Source of the DNA: [Mycobacterium] manitobense
GTDB taxonomy: Bacteria; Actinomycetota; Actinomycetes; Mycobacteriales; Mycobacteriaceae
Reading direction: 5' to 3'
Assembly (NCBI RefSeq): GCF_025821665.1
Contig: NZ_JACKSJ010000117.1
Span: 120,844-184,843 of the forward strand
DNA: 64,000 bases
Shown here: positions 10,362 to 25,922 of the stretch, one piece after another
How the letters are laid out: each line of letters opens with the position of its first letter
Position numbering within the stretch: the stretch's first letter is position 1
Notes under the pieces: model-generated
Told to the model about the DNA's origin: nothing
Seen by the model: the letters and a program-made list of their open reading frames with translations, nothing else
The model's database searches: none
Made by a program: the position numbers and the translations under genes

Positions 10362-10811
10362 ATGGCCGAACTGCCCGACTTCACCGGACTGATCTCGCGG
10401 GAACAGGGCCTGTGCGTGTTCAGCACGCTGCGGCGGGACGGCAGCATCCAGTCCTCGGTCGTGAACGCCGGAGTGCTGGCCCACCCCGTCACCGGTACGC
10501 AGGTCGTCGGGCTCGTCGCCGTCGGCGGCTCGCTCAAGCTCCGCAATCTGCGCGCCGACCCGAGGGCCACCGTCGTCGCCCGCGCCGGGTGGCAGTGGGC
10601 GAGCGTCGAGGGGCGTGCCGAGCTCATCGGACCCGACGATCCGCACGCGGACATCGACGGCCAGGGGCTCACGACGCTCTTGCGCGAGGTGTTCACCGCC
10701 GCGGGCGGGACCCACGACGACTGGGACACCTACGACCGCGTGATGGCCGAGGAACGACGGACCGCGGTGCTCATCGCCCCACAGCGCGTTTACACCAATC
10801 CCGGCGCGTGA
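10362..10811 (+). CDS. PPOX-class F420/FMN-dependent oxidoreductase
   Basis: A 149-residue split-barrel flavin/deazaflavin protein. The pattern LCVFSTLRRDGSIQSSVVNAGVL, then SLKLRNLRADPRATVVAR and WQWASVEGRAELIGPDD, is typical of the Rv1155-type F420-binding family common in mycobacteria. Substrate is unknown. It follows the ABC-F gene closely and meets argH tail-to-tail, with only 3 nt between the two stops. A longer upstream frame exists but the ATG at 10362 begins the conserved domain. Confidence 0.85.
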   Translation: MAELPDFTGLISREQGLCVFSTLRRDGSIQSSVVNAGVLAHPVTGTQVVGLVAVGGSLKLRNLRADPRATVVARAGWQWASVEGRAELIGPDDPHADIDGQGLTTLLREVFTAAGGTHDDWDTYDRVMAEERRTAVLIAPQRVYTNPGA

Positions 10812-10814
10812 CGG

Positions 10815-13444
<2,630 letters not shown>

Positions 13445-13459
13445 GGGTGTGTGCTCCTC

Positions 13460-13939
13460 TTATCGCAGGTTCTCGATGGTGGTGGCCAGCTCGGCGCCCG
13501 TCATGGGTTCGCGGGCCACCAACAGGATGGTGTCGTCGCCGGCGACGGTGCCGACGACGTAGGGCAGTGCCGCACGGTCCAGCGCGGCTGCGAGGTAGTG
13601 CGCCGCGCCAGGCGGCGTGCGCAGCACCGCCAGGTTGCCGCTGGCGTCGGTCGACACCAGCAGGTCGCCGAGCAGGCGGGTGACCCGTTCGGTGCCGCCG
13701 GATACGCCGCGCACCGGGCTGCCGTCCTCGGGCACGACATAGACGCCGACGCCGCCGTCGGCGCCGCGCAGCTTGACCGCGCCGAGCTCCTCCAGGTCCC
13801 GCGACAGCGTGGCCTGGGTGACGTCGATGCCCTCGTCGGCCAGCATCGCCGCCAGCTCACCCTGGCTGCGCACCGAATTCGACGACAGGATCGTCACGAT
13901 CCGGGCCTGACGGCCTGCCCTGGTCGCGGCCGAGGTCAT
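13460..13939 (-). CDS. argR: Arginine repressor
   Basis: Arginine-responsive hexameric repressor of 159 residues. N-terminal winged helix: [21 protein letters not shown] and [18 protein letters not shown], the recognition region of the ArgR family. The C-terminal oligomerisation/arginine-binding domain includes [15 protein letters not shown] and [14 protein letters not shown] with the GDDT arginine-contact motif. Located inside the operon it controls, 7 nt after argF. The expected operator is seen upstream of argC. Confidence 0.96.
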   Translation of the reverse strand: MTSAATRAGRQARIVTILSSNSVRSQGELAAMLADEGIDVTQATLSRDLEELGAVKLRGADGGVGVYVVPEDGSPVRGVSGGTERVTRLLGDLLVSTDASGNLAVLRTPPGAAHYLAAALDRAALPYVVGTVAGDDTILLVAREPMTGAELATTIENLR

Positions 13940-13946
13940 GGCACCC

Positions 13947-16089
<2,143 letters not shown>

Positions 16090-16093
<4 letters not shown>

Positions 16094-16988
16094 GCCGGTA
16101 CCACCTTCGTGCCCGTCCCCTCGTCGGTGAACAACTCGCCCAGCACGCAGTGCTCCACGCGGCCGTCGATGACGTGCGCGCTGGGAACGCCGCCGGCGAC
16201 GGCGCGCAGGCAGGCCTCGATCTTGGGCACCATCCCGGCCTCCAGCCTCGGCAGCAGTTGGGTGAGTGACGCGGCGTCGATCTCGGAGACCAGCGACTCG
16301 CGGTTCGGCCAGTCGGTGTAGAGGCCCTCGACATCGGTGAGCATCAGCAGTTTCTCGGCGTGCAGCGCCTCGGCCAGAGCCGCGGCCGCGGTGTCGGCGT
16401 TGATGTTGTGCACCACGCCGTCGACGTCGGGGGCGATGGTCGACACCACGGGGATGCGTCCGGCGCCGATCAGGTCGAGCACCGCGTCGGTGCTGACCTT
16501 GTCGACGTCGCCCACCAGGCCGATGTCGGTGTCGACACCGTCGACGAGCACGCTGCGCCGCACCGCGGTGAACAGGTGGGCGTCCTCACCGGTGATGCCG
16601 ACCGCGTAGGGACCGTGCGCGTTGATGAGCCCGACGAGTTCGCGACCCACCTGGCCGAACAGCACCATCCGCGCGATGTCGAGCACCTCGGGGGTGGTGA
16701 CCCGGAAGCCGCCTTTGAAATCGCCCGGCACGCCGAGCCTCTTCAGCATGGCGCTGATCTGCGGGCCCCCGCCGTGCACCACCACCGGGTGGATGCCGCA
16801 GTTGCGCAGGAACACCATGTCCGCCGCGAACGCCGCCTTGAGCAGGTCGTCGGTCATGGCGTTGCCGCCGTACTTGACCACGACGATCTTCCCGTGCAGT
16901 TGTGTGAGCCACGGCAGCGCCTCGGCCAGCACCTTAGCCTTGACCGGGGTGCCGAGCGGGGCCCGCCGGCCGGCGATATCAGGGGACG

Positions 16989-16992
<4 letters not shown>
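16090..16992 (-). CDS. argB: Acetylglutamate kinase
   Basis: Phosphorylates N-acetylglutamate. The 300-residue amino-acid-kinase-fold protein shows VVKYGGNAM near residue 40, the substrate loop [10 protein letters not shown], and [17 protein letters not shown] plus [18 protein letters not shown] 16992 sits in an ATGA overlap with the argJ stop. The long upstream open frame covering argJ is accidental. Likely feedback-inhibited by arginine, as in other linear-plus-ArgJ pathways, but this is family knowledge. Confidence 0.97.
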
Positions 16993-19303
<2,311 letters not shown>

Positions 19304-20692
19304 CTAGGCCATCGCCAGGGGCGGCGCAGCGGGCAGCGTACCGCTCAGACCCGCGATGGCCTCGTGGGCCGCCCGCTCACCGGAACGGACGGCGCCGTCG
19401 ACGAATCCCATCATCACATCGGCCGACTCGGTGCCCGCCCAGTGGATCCGGCCGCAGGGTTCGCGCAGCGCGTGGCCGAACTCGGTCAGCACCCCGGGTG
19501 GCGCGTGACTGATCATGCCGCCGCCGGAGTAGCGCTCCACCGTCCAGTTCTGTTCGGTGTAGTCGACGGGCGCACCCGCTTTGCGCCCGAATCTCGCGGT
19601 CAGGGCCTCCAGCACCGCCGACCGCCGGTCCGCTCCGGACATCCGCGACAGCTGCCTGGCGTGCGGACCCTCGGCGACCACGCACAGCACACCGGGCCGG
19701 CCCTCGTGCGTGCACGCGTCCAGGGTCACAGAGGCGGCGGTGCCGGGCGCAGCGGACTGACCGGTGAGACCGTCGTCGCGCCAGAAGGGCTCGTCATAGA
19801 TGACGTGGGTCTTCAGTACAGCGCCCGTCGGCATCCGCTGGTGCAGGAAAGACCGATCGGTGGGCAGCATCGGCTCGTAGTCGATGTGGCTGGCGATTGC
19901 CAGCGGCACCGCGACTATCACCCGCTTCGTCCGCACCGACGACCCATCGGAACGGACCGTCACACCGTCGGTGTCCTGACGGATCGAGCGGACCGGCTGC
20001 TCGAGGTGGATGTCACCGGCGACTTCGGCGGCCACGGCGCGGTAGACGGCGCCCATTCCGCCGACCGGGCGGGCGTCCTCGGCCCCGTTCTGGACACCGA
20101 GCACGAAGTCGGGACCGCCCGCGGAGGCCAACTGTGCGACGACGAACAGCATCGAGATCTCCGACGGCGCCGAGGTGTAGGTGCCGGCCAGCGCCATCCC
20201 CAGCAGTTGCCGGGCCTGGCGCATCGGCACCGTGCGCTCGAGCCACTGCGCCAATGTCGTGCGATCCCATCTGTCGGCCTTCGGCGCGGCCCACGGTGCG
20301 TGCACCGGGACGGCTCGGCACATGCGCCTCAACTCGAGGAAAGCCGCACCGAGATTGACAGACACCAACGGGTTCATGCTCCACGGAATGGTTCCGCGGT
20401 AGCGGTACTGCCTGCCGTCGACGACCATCATCGCCTCGCCGTCGACGAACTGCTTGAAGGCCGGGACGCCGAACTCGTTCATCAGTGCGTACACCCCGTC
20501 CTGGCCGGGACCGACCCAGGTGCCGCCGTGGTCGAGGTAACTACCGTCGTCGCGTTGCTCGGTGAAGGTGCGTCCACCGATCCGGTCGCGTGCCTCGAGC
20601 ACCGCCACCGAGTGACCCGCCTGCGTGAGGCGAAGTGCCGCCGTCAGGCCGGCGAACCCGGCACCCACCACACAGACGTCGACATCCGGCAT
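19304..20692 (-). CDS. Flavin monoamine oxidase family protein
   Basis: FAD-dependent amine oxidase of 462 residues. N-terminal dinucleotide motif CVVGAGFAGLTAALRL with downstream EARDRIGGRT, both canonical, and a C-terminal FAD-contact segment IHWAGTESADVMMGFVDGAVRSG. The covalent-FAD Cys of mitochondrial MAOs is not in the usual context, so FAD is probably non-covalent, as in bacterial putrescine- or aromatic-amine oxidases. Substrate not determinable. GAGGAG lies 6 nt before ATG 20692. The stop is 17 nt from the argC operator, and the gene is transcribed toward the arg operon. Confidence 0.9.
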   Translation of the reverse strand: MPDVDVCVVGAGFAGLTAALRLTQAGHSVAVLEARDRIGGRTFTEQRDDGSYLDHGGTWVGPGQDGVYALMNEFGVPAFKQFVDGEAMMVVDGRQYRYRGTIPWSMNPLVSVNLGAAFLELRRMCRAVPVHAPWAAPKADRWDRTTLAQWLERTVPMRQARQLLGMALAGTYTSAPSEISMLFVVAQLASAGGPDFVLGVQNGAEDARPVGGMGAVYRAVAAEVAGDIHLEQPVRSIRQDTDGVTVRSDGSSVRTKRVIVAVPLAIASHIDYEPMLPTDRSFLHQRMPTGAVLKTHVIYDEPFWRDDGLTGQSAAPGTAASVTLDACTHEGRPGVLCVVAEGPHARQLSRMSGADRRSAVLEALTARFGRKAGAPVDYTEQNWTVERYSGGGMISHAPPGVLTEFGHALREPCGRIHWAGTESADVMMGFVDGAVRSGERAAHEAIAGLSGTLPAAPPLAMA

Positions 20693-20720
20693 GGCCCGCT
20701 CCTCACCCAGATTGACGGGA

Positions 20721-20750
20721 CGCTACGCCTGAATTGCCGCAAACGTCAAT
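20721..20750 (-). promoter_or_regulatory. Promoter of amine oxidase gene
   Basis: TTGACG (20745-20750 on the minus strand), 18 bp, TAGCGT (20721-20726), about 22 nt from a GAGGAG site and the ATG at 20692. Reasonable SigA-type match. The rest of 20751-20879 shows no gene. Confidence 0.6.
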
Positions 20751-20879
20751 AGTCCTTGACTGGGCTCTCGCGGAGCACGAATACCAATCCACCACAGCAT
20801 GTTTCGACCGGTGCAGCGATGCGGCACACCGGCGATAGTTCGCTCGGCAAGCATCGCCTGCGGTCGCCGAACCCCACCT

Positions 20880-21713
20880 TCACCCCAGCCGGAGGCCGGG
20901 CACCGCGGCGCGGACGCCGTCGACGGAAGCCCCCAGCGCCGTCGAGAGGTCCCAGGCCACCTCACGCACGCGGGTGCCGATGTGGTCGGCACGTTCGGCG
21001 CTCATCCGCACCTCGGGCACCGATGCGCCCAGCGCACCGATCACCCGCTGGGTGTGGTCGAACACCGGCGAGGCCACCGCGCAGATCCCGACCGTGCGCT
21101 GGCCCCGCGACTCGGCATAGCCCCGCGCGCGGGCCAGCTCCAGTTCACGGCGAAGCAGTTCGGGGTCGACGGTGGTGGTGGCAGTCATCGCGTCGATCCG
21201 CTCGCTGAGGTGGCGCTCGCGCTCCTCGGCCGGCATCGCACACAGGATGGCCTTGCCGGGGCCGCCGTAGACCAGCCGGATCGGTACGCCGATGTCGGTG
21301 TAGGTCCGGCGCAGCTCCTGGTGGCTCTCCACCTGGGCGGCGACGATGCGGTGGCCGGTCCGCAGCAACTCGTGCAGGCCGATCGTCTCGTCGAGTTCGT
21401 CGCGCAGATCGGTCATGAACGGCAGCGCCGCCTCGCGCAGCGTTCGCGGCATCGCGCCCGAGTTGGCCAGCTGCAGCAGGAAGGGGCCGAGGCCGTACCG
21501 CTTGGCGCCGGTCTGACGCACGAGGTGGTTCTCCTGCATCGCCGCCAGCAGCCGGTGCACCGTGCTGGTCGACAGGCCGGTCGATCGGGCGAGTTCGCTG
21601 ATTCCCAGCTCGGGCGTGCGCCCGCTGAAGCACCGCAGGATCGCCACCGCTCGATCTATCGACTGAACCCCGTTGCGCCGCTGCACATCTGCGCCGCCCT
21701 CAGTACTTTCCAT
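20880..21713 (-). CDS. IclR family transcriptional regulator
   Basis: A 277-residue regulator. N-terminal winged HTH: VQSIDRAVAILRCF, ISELARSTGLSTSTVHRLLAAM, RYGLGPFLLQL. The C-terminal effector domain has the GGPGKAILCAMP and GYAESRGQRTVGICAVASPVFD segments typical of IclR proteins sensing carboxylic acids. ATG 21713 is preferred (GGAGG about 12 nt before it); upstream starts would overlap the divergent promoter. It is divergent from the CoA-transferase/transporter operon, which it very likely regulates. Candidate operators are the CAATGCG repeats at 21830-21872. Confidence 0.9.
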   Translation of the reverse strand: MESTEGGADVQRRNGVQSIDRAVAILRCFSGRTPELGISELARSTGLSTSTVHRLLAAMQENHLVRQTGAKRYGLGPFLLQLANSGAMPRTLREAALPFMTDLRDELDETIGLHELLRTGHRIVAAQVESHQELRRTYTDIGVPIRLVYGGPGKAILCAMPAEERERHLSERIDAMTATTTVDPELLRRELELARARGYAESRGQRTVGICAVASPVFDHTQRVIGALGASVPEVRMSAERADHIGTRVREVAWDLSTALGASVDGVRAAVPGLRLG

Positions 21714-21794
21714 CGCCCCGGTCACCCCTCCGTGTCGTCCCACTCTGACAGTCCGTCCGGCCGTTTGCACAGTGATCCACGTCTCTCGAACCAC

Positions 21795-21824
21795 TTGACG
21801 TGATCGCGCTCACCGTCCTAGCCT
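21795..21824 (+). promoter_or_regulatory. Promoter of CoA-transferase/Tct operon
   Basis: TTGACG (21795-21800), 18-bp spacer, TAGCCT (21819-21824); transcription would begin near 21831. The start codon used at 21868 then has a 36-nt leader with a GGGAAGGA site. Confidence 0.65.
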
Positions 21825-21829
21825 TTCTG

Positions 21830-21872
21830 CAATGCGCAAAACATATCCCACAATGCGGGAAGGATCAATGCG
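21830..21872 (+). promoter_or_regulatory. Three CAATGCG direct repeats, candidate IclR operator
   Basis: CAATGCG occurs at 21830, 21851 and 21866; the first two are 21 bp (two helical turns) apart. They sit from the predicted transcription start to the first codon of the operon, suitable for repression by the divergent IclR protein. Function is inference. Confidence 0.4.
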
Positions 21873-23091
21873 ACCACTCAGCGGATTCCGAGTCCTCGAC
21901 CTGACGAGATTCCTGTCGGGTCCCTACTGCACGATGGTGTTGGCCGAACTCGGCGCCGACGTCATCAAGATCGAACAGCCGGGCACGGGCGACGACTCGC
22001 GCCGGATGGCGCCGAAGGTCAACGGTGAGAGCTACCCGTTCGCGATGCCCAACCGCAGCAAGCGGTCGGTCGCGCTGGACCTCAAGTCCGACCGCGGCCG
22101 TGAGCTGTTCCACGAGCTGGCGGCGGGCGCCGACCTGGTGATCGAGAACTTCCGGCCCGGCGTGACCGGGCGCCTCGGCATCGACTACGACGCCATCCGC
22201 GCCGTCCGCGAGGACATCCTGTACTGCTCGATCAGCGGATTCGGCCAGACCGGCCCGTACCGCGACCGGCCGGGATTCGACATCATGGCCCAGGGCATCG
22301 GCGGGTTCCTGCGGATGACCGGTCAGCCCGACGGCAAGCCCACCAAGGTCGGCATCGCGATCAACGACATCGCCGCAGGCGCCACCGCGATCTACTCGAT
22401 CCTCGCGGCCGAGCTCAACCGGCGGCAGACCGGCGAGGGCCAGTACATCGACATCTCGCTCGTCGACGCCGGCCTGGCCTGGACGGTCTGGGAGTCCGGC
22501 GCCTACTTCGGCAACGGCGAGACCCCGGCGCAGACGGGCACCAGGCACCGGCGATCCGCTCCCTACCAGGCCTACCGCACCGCCGACGGCTACGTGACGA
22601 TCGGCGCCAACACCGACCGGCTGTGGCAGCGGCTGATCAACGACGTGCTCAAGCGTCCGGACTGGGCCGATGATCCGCGCTTCATCGACCTGCCCGCCCG
22701 GATGAACCACCTCGACGAACTCGAAGAGGAGATCGAGGCGATCACCACCACGCTGCCCACCAGCGCGTGGGTCGACCGGATGGACACCGCCGGTGTCCCC
22801 GGCGGACCGGTGCTCACCTACGACGAGACGCTCGACGACCCGCACGTGCAGGCGCGCGGAATGATCGTCGACATCGAGCACCCGATCATCGGGCCGATGA
22901 AGACCATCGCCCCGCCGACCCGGTTCTCCGACCTCGAATTCAGCGTGCGCGCACCCGCTCCATGGCTGGGCCAGCACACCGCCTCGGTGCTGTCCGAACT
23001 GGGCATCGGCGGCGACGAGATCGACCGCCTCTTCACCGACGGCACCCTCTACGACGCCCACCCGGACCTGCAGAAGGGACGCACCGCATGA
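21868..23091 (+). CDS. Class III (CaiB/BaiF/Frc) CoA-transferase
   Basis: Transfers CoA between carboxylic acids. The 407-residue product opens with GFRVLDLTRFLSGPYCTM and ELGADVIKIEQP, then NRSKRSVALDLKS and VIENFRPGV, all family hallmarks. GIAINDIAAGATA carries the catalytic Asp that forms the anhydride intermediate. First gene of a long operon; ATG 21868 has GGGAAGGA upstream and begins the conserved domain (earlier ATGs 21832 and 21853 add short unrelated residues). It ends in an ATGA overlap with the crotonase, suggesting that the CoA ester formed is the crotonase substrate. Confidence 0.92.
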   Translation: MRPLSGFRVLDLTRFLSGPYCTMVLAELGADVIKIEQPGTGDDSRRMAPKVNGESYPFAMPNRSKRSVALDLKSDRGRELFHELAAGADLVIENFRPGVTGRLGIDYDAIRAVREDILYCSISGFGQTGPYRDRPGFDIMAQGIGGFLRMTGQPDGKPTKVGIAINDIAAGATAIYSILAAELNRRQTGEGQYIDISLVDAGLAWTVWESGAYFGNGETPAQTGTRHRRSAPYQAYRTADGYVTIGANTDRLWQRLINDVLKRPDWADDPRFIDLPARMNHLDELEEEIEAITTTLPTSAWVDRMDTAGVPGGPVLTYDETLDDPHVQARGMIVDIEHPIIGPMKTIAPPTRFSDLEFSVRAPAPWLGQHTASVLSELGIGGDEIDRLFTDGTLYDAHPDLQKGRTA

Positions 23092-23882
23092 GTGACAAGA
23101 CGATCCGTGTCGAACGCGACGGCGAGACCCCGGCCATCGCCACCGTCGTGCTCGACAACATCGACAGCCACAACGCGATCGCGCTGACCATGTACCGACG
23201 CATCCCCGAGGTGTTCGCCGAACTGGATGCCGACCCGGCGGTCAAGGTCGTGGTGTTACGCGGGGCAGGCACCCGCAGTTTCGCCTCCGGCGCCGACATC
23301 AGCGAGTTCGAGGAGGTCCGTGGCAACAGTGACTCCGCCAAGGCCTACAACGAGCACGTCGCGGCGGCCGAACACGCCGTCGAGGGCTGCACCAAGCCGA
23401 CCATCGCGATGGTGCACGGCTACGCCATCGGCGGTGGCTGCGGCCTCGCGCTGGCGTGCGACATCCGGTTTGCCGACGAACGGTCCCGGTTCGGCATCAC
23501 CCCGGCGAAGCTCGGCCTGGTCTACAGCCTGGAATCGACCAAACGACTCGTCGACGTCGTCGGGCCGTCCCGGGCGAAGTGGATCCTGTTCTCCGGGCAG
23601 CACGTCCACGCCGAGGAGGCGCTGCGCCTCGGCCTGATCGACGAGCTCGTGCCCGCCGACGACCTGGAGAAGCACACCTACGAATTCGCCCGCCTCGTCA
23701 CCACCCGCGCGCAGTACAGCGTCCGGTCGTCGAAGCGGATCGTCGACCTCGTGCTCGGCGGGCAGACCTCCGATGACGAGGTGACCACCGGCATCCGCAA
23801 CTCGTCGTTCGACACCGACGACTACGCCGAGGGCGTCCGGTCGTTCCTGGAGAAGCGTCCCCCGAGGTTCACCTGGTCATGA
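23088..23882 (+). CDS. Crotonase-superfamily protein, methylmalonyl-CoA decarboxylase-like
   Basis: A 264-residue crotonase fold protein: oxyanion-hole segments SFASGADISEF (65-75) and GYAIGGGCGLALACDI (111-126). Both catalytic Glu of enoyl-CoA hydratase are absent (Gly119 and Pro139 instead). The segment ITPAKLGLVYSL resembles TPVNLGVPYNL of E. coli methylmalonyl-CoA decarboxylase (ScpB/YgfG), including its active-site Tyr (Tyr146 here), and the C-terminus DTDDYAEGVRSFLEKRPP also resembles that enzyme. The ScpB His66 is Ala69. It is therefore unlikely to be a simple hydratase; decarboxylation or another enolate chemistry is more likely. Overlaps both neighbours by 4 nt. Confidence 0.85.
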   Translation: MSDKTIRVERDGETPAIATVVLDNIDSHNAIALTMYRRIPEVFAELDADPAVKVVVLRGAGTRSFASGADISEFEEVRGNSDSAKAYNEHVAAAEHAVEGCTKPTIAMVHGYAIGGGCGLALACDIRFADERSRFGITPAKLGLVYSLESTKRLVDVVGPSRAKWILFSGQHVHAEEALRLGLIDELVPADDLEKHTYEFARLVTTRAQYSVRSSKRIVDLVLGGQTSDDEVTTGIRNSSFDTDDYAEGVRSFLEKRPPRFTWS

Positions 23883-24331
23883 CCGCCACCGATCCCGCTG
23901 TCCGGCCCACCGATCCGGTGGGTGCCGCCCAGTACGCCGCCGGCGCAGCCGAGCCGGAATTCGGCCGGTACTTCCTCATCCACTTCCTCGGCCTGTCGAT
24001 CGACTACGTCGACGACGACAAGGCCTGCGTGGTGCGCCTGCCGTTCGCCCGCCACCTGTGCAATGCCGGGGGCGCTGTGCACGGCGGTGTGCTGTCCACC
24101 GCGCTGGACATCTCGATGGGCCACGCCTGCCAGCGCTACCTGTCGGCCGGTTCGACCATCGAGATGCAGGTGCGATTCCTGCGGGCTGTGCGCACCGACG
24201 TGACGTGCACGGGCCGCGTCGTCCACGGCGGCCGGCGGATCGTGCAGCTGGAGTCCCACATGCACGACACCGCGGGCCGCCTCGTCGCCACCGCCAGCGG
24301 CTCGTGGTTCCGCCACGACGCCACCACCTGA
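23879..24331 (+). CDS. PaaI-type hotdog thioesterase
   Basis: A 150-residue single hotdog domain. The active-site loop NAGGAVHGGVLSTALDISMG matches PaaI/DUF4442-type acyl-CoA thioesterases (NxGGxxHGG..). Probably hydrolyses the CoA ester produced by the preceding two enzymes, or rescues stalled CoA. ATG 23879 overlaps the crotonase stop (ATGA); TctC follows after 40 nt with its own ribosome site. Confidence 0.88.
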   Translation: MTATDPAVRPTDPVGAAQYAAGAAEPEFGRYFLIHFLGLSIDYVDDDKACVVRLPFARHLCNAGGAVHGGVLSTALDISMGHACQRYLSAGSTIEMQVRFLRAVRTDVTCTGRVVHGGRRIVQLESHMHDTAGRLVATASGSWFRHDATT

Positions 24332-24371
24332 GAACCCAGCCTCCCGCCCACCACTCAACGAGGAGAACACC

Positions 24372-25352
24372 ATGCGACTCAAAGCGATCATCACCGCGCT
24401 GTTAGCCGTCGCCGCCCTGGTGCTGTCGGCCTGCAACGCCGGCAGCGGCAACTCCGGATCCGCCGAGGACTACCCGTCCCAGGAACTGGACTGGACCATC
24501 GCCTTCGGCCCCGGCGGCGGCAACGACATGATGGCCCGCAAGCTCGTGCAGATCATCCAGGAGAAGAACCTCTACCCCAACGACATCGCCGTGGAGAACC
24601 GCGAAGGCGGCAGCGGCGCCACCGGATGGGGCTACCTGCTGAGCAAGCGGGGCAGCGGATACGACGTGTCGACCACATCGGGGTCCTTCCTCACCACCCC
24701 GCTGCAGGCCGACCCGGGCTGGACCTACAAGGACTTCACCCACGTCGGCCTGATGGCCACCGACGACGCTCTGCTGCTCGTCGACGGCAAGAAGGGCATC
24801 CGCACCTTCGAGGACTGGGTCGCCTACGCCAAGAACAAGGGCAAGGTCGTCGTCGGCGGCATCGGCACGGTGAACGTCGACTTCATCCTGCAGTCGCTGA
24901 TCGCCGAGCACGCCGGCTACGAGATCGAGTACGTGCCCTACAACGAAGAGGGCCAGGTGCAGACCTCGCTGCTCAGCGGCGCGCTCGACTCGATGATCTC
25001 CAACCCCGGGTCGATCCTGGGCCAGGTGGAGTCCGGTGACATGACGCCCGTGCTGTTCACCGGCAAGGAGCGCCTGCAGAAGCTGCCCGACGTCCCGACC
25101 GGCGCGGAGAAGGGGATGGCCGACCTGCCGTCCATGCCGCGCGGCTTCATCCTTCCGCCCGACGCCCCGGACTACGCCCGCGACTGGTGGATCAAGACGA
25201 TGAAGGACGTCGTCAAGACCGAGGAGTGGCAGGCCTATCTCGCCGAGAACTACCTCACCAAGAACGAACTGTGGGGCGACGACTTCACCGCCTACCTCGA
25301 GACCACCACCGCGGAGTTCGAGAAGACGCTCAAGGAACAGGGCGCGCTGTGA
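24372..25352 (+). CDS. tctC: Tripartite tricarboxylate transporter substrate-binding lipoprotein (TctC/Bug)
   Basis: Extracytoplasmic solute receptor of 326 residues with a lipoprotein signal (hydrophobic core then LSAC lipobox, acylated Cys near residue 21). The mature protein has the Bug-family opening WTIAFGPGGGNDMMARKL, with the GPGG carboxylate-binding loop, and VENREGGSGATGW. Binds a carboxylate outside the membrane and hands it to TctBA. AGGAG is 8 nt before ATG 24372. GTGA overlap with tctB. Tct systems are common in proteobacteria and rarer in mycobacteria. Confidence 0.92.
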   Translation: MRLKAIITALLAVAALVLSACNAGSGNSGSAEDYPSQELDWTIAFGPGGGNDMMARKLVQIIQEKNLYPNDIAVENREGGSGATGWGYLLSKRGSGYDVSTTSGSFLTTPLQADPGWTYKDFTHVGLMATDDALLLVDGKKGIRTFEDWVAYAKNKGKVVVGGIGTVNVDFILQSLIAEHAGYEIEYVPYNEEGQVQTSLLSGALDSMISNPGSILGQVESGDMTPVLFTGKERLQKLPDVPTGAEKGMADLPSMPRGFILPPDAPDYARDWWIKTMKDVVKTEEWQAYLAENYLTKNELWGDDFTAYLETTTAEFEKTLKEQGAL

Positions 25353-25909
25353 CCGCGACGACCCCGTTCAACATGGCGACCGCAGCCGTGTCCGACTCCA
25401 CCGAGCCCAAGCGGGTGGTGAATTGGCCGAAACTCACCTTCCTCGGTGTGCTGCTCATCGCGTTCGCCTTCTACACCGAGATCGCGATGGGCATGGAGTG
25501 GCGCACCCAGGCCGGTCGCATCGGCCCCGGCGTGTTCCCCCGCATCCTGGGCTTCACCGCGATCGCCGTCATCGTCATCGCCGCTGCGCGCGAGGTGCTT
25601 TCGCGGCCCTCGGCCAAGCCCGTCAGCCAGGCCGAGGCCGCCGACGAGGCCGCCGAACCGGACCTCGGACGGCATCCGGTCGCGCTGGTCGCGTTCACCA
25701 TCGCGGCCGCGGTATTCGTCGCGCTGCTCGGCGTCCTCGGCGCCGCGCTGGCCGGGGTGCTGTTCCTGGCCGTCACCCTGTGGTTCCTGGATCCGAAGCA
25801 CCACGTTCGGTCGCTGATCATCGCGGTGACCGTGCCCGTCCTCCTGTACCTGGCGTTCCAGACCGGCCTCAACGTCGGTCTGCCGCAGGGAATTCTGCCG
25901 ATCGGCTGA
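25349..25909 (+). CDS. tctB: Tripartite tricarboxylate transporter small membrane subunit (TctB)
   Basis: A 186-residue protein with four hydrophobic segments (about 29-45, 60-78, 108-130 and 145-175) and the TctB-type GRIGPGVFPRILG motif after the first loop. GTG 25349 overlaps the tctC stop. TctA follows 13 nt downstream after a GAGGAG site. Together with TctA it forms the membrane complex. Confidence 0.9.
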   Translation: MTATTPFNMATAAVSDSTEPKRVVNWPKLTFLGVLLIAFAFYTEIAMGMEWRTQAGRIGPGVFPRILGFTAIAVIVIAAAREVLSRPSAKPVSQAEAADEAAEPDLGRHPVALVAFTIAAAVFVALLGVLGAALAGVLFLAVTLWFLDPKHHVRSLIIAVTVPVLLYLAFQTGLNVGLPQGILPIG

Positions 25910-25922
25910 GGAGCGTCCCACC

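Noticed and set aside
20693-20992. 89-codon frame upstream of the amine oxidase gene
   Set aside because: Overlaps the predicted promoter and the IclR 3' end; no family features.
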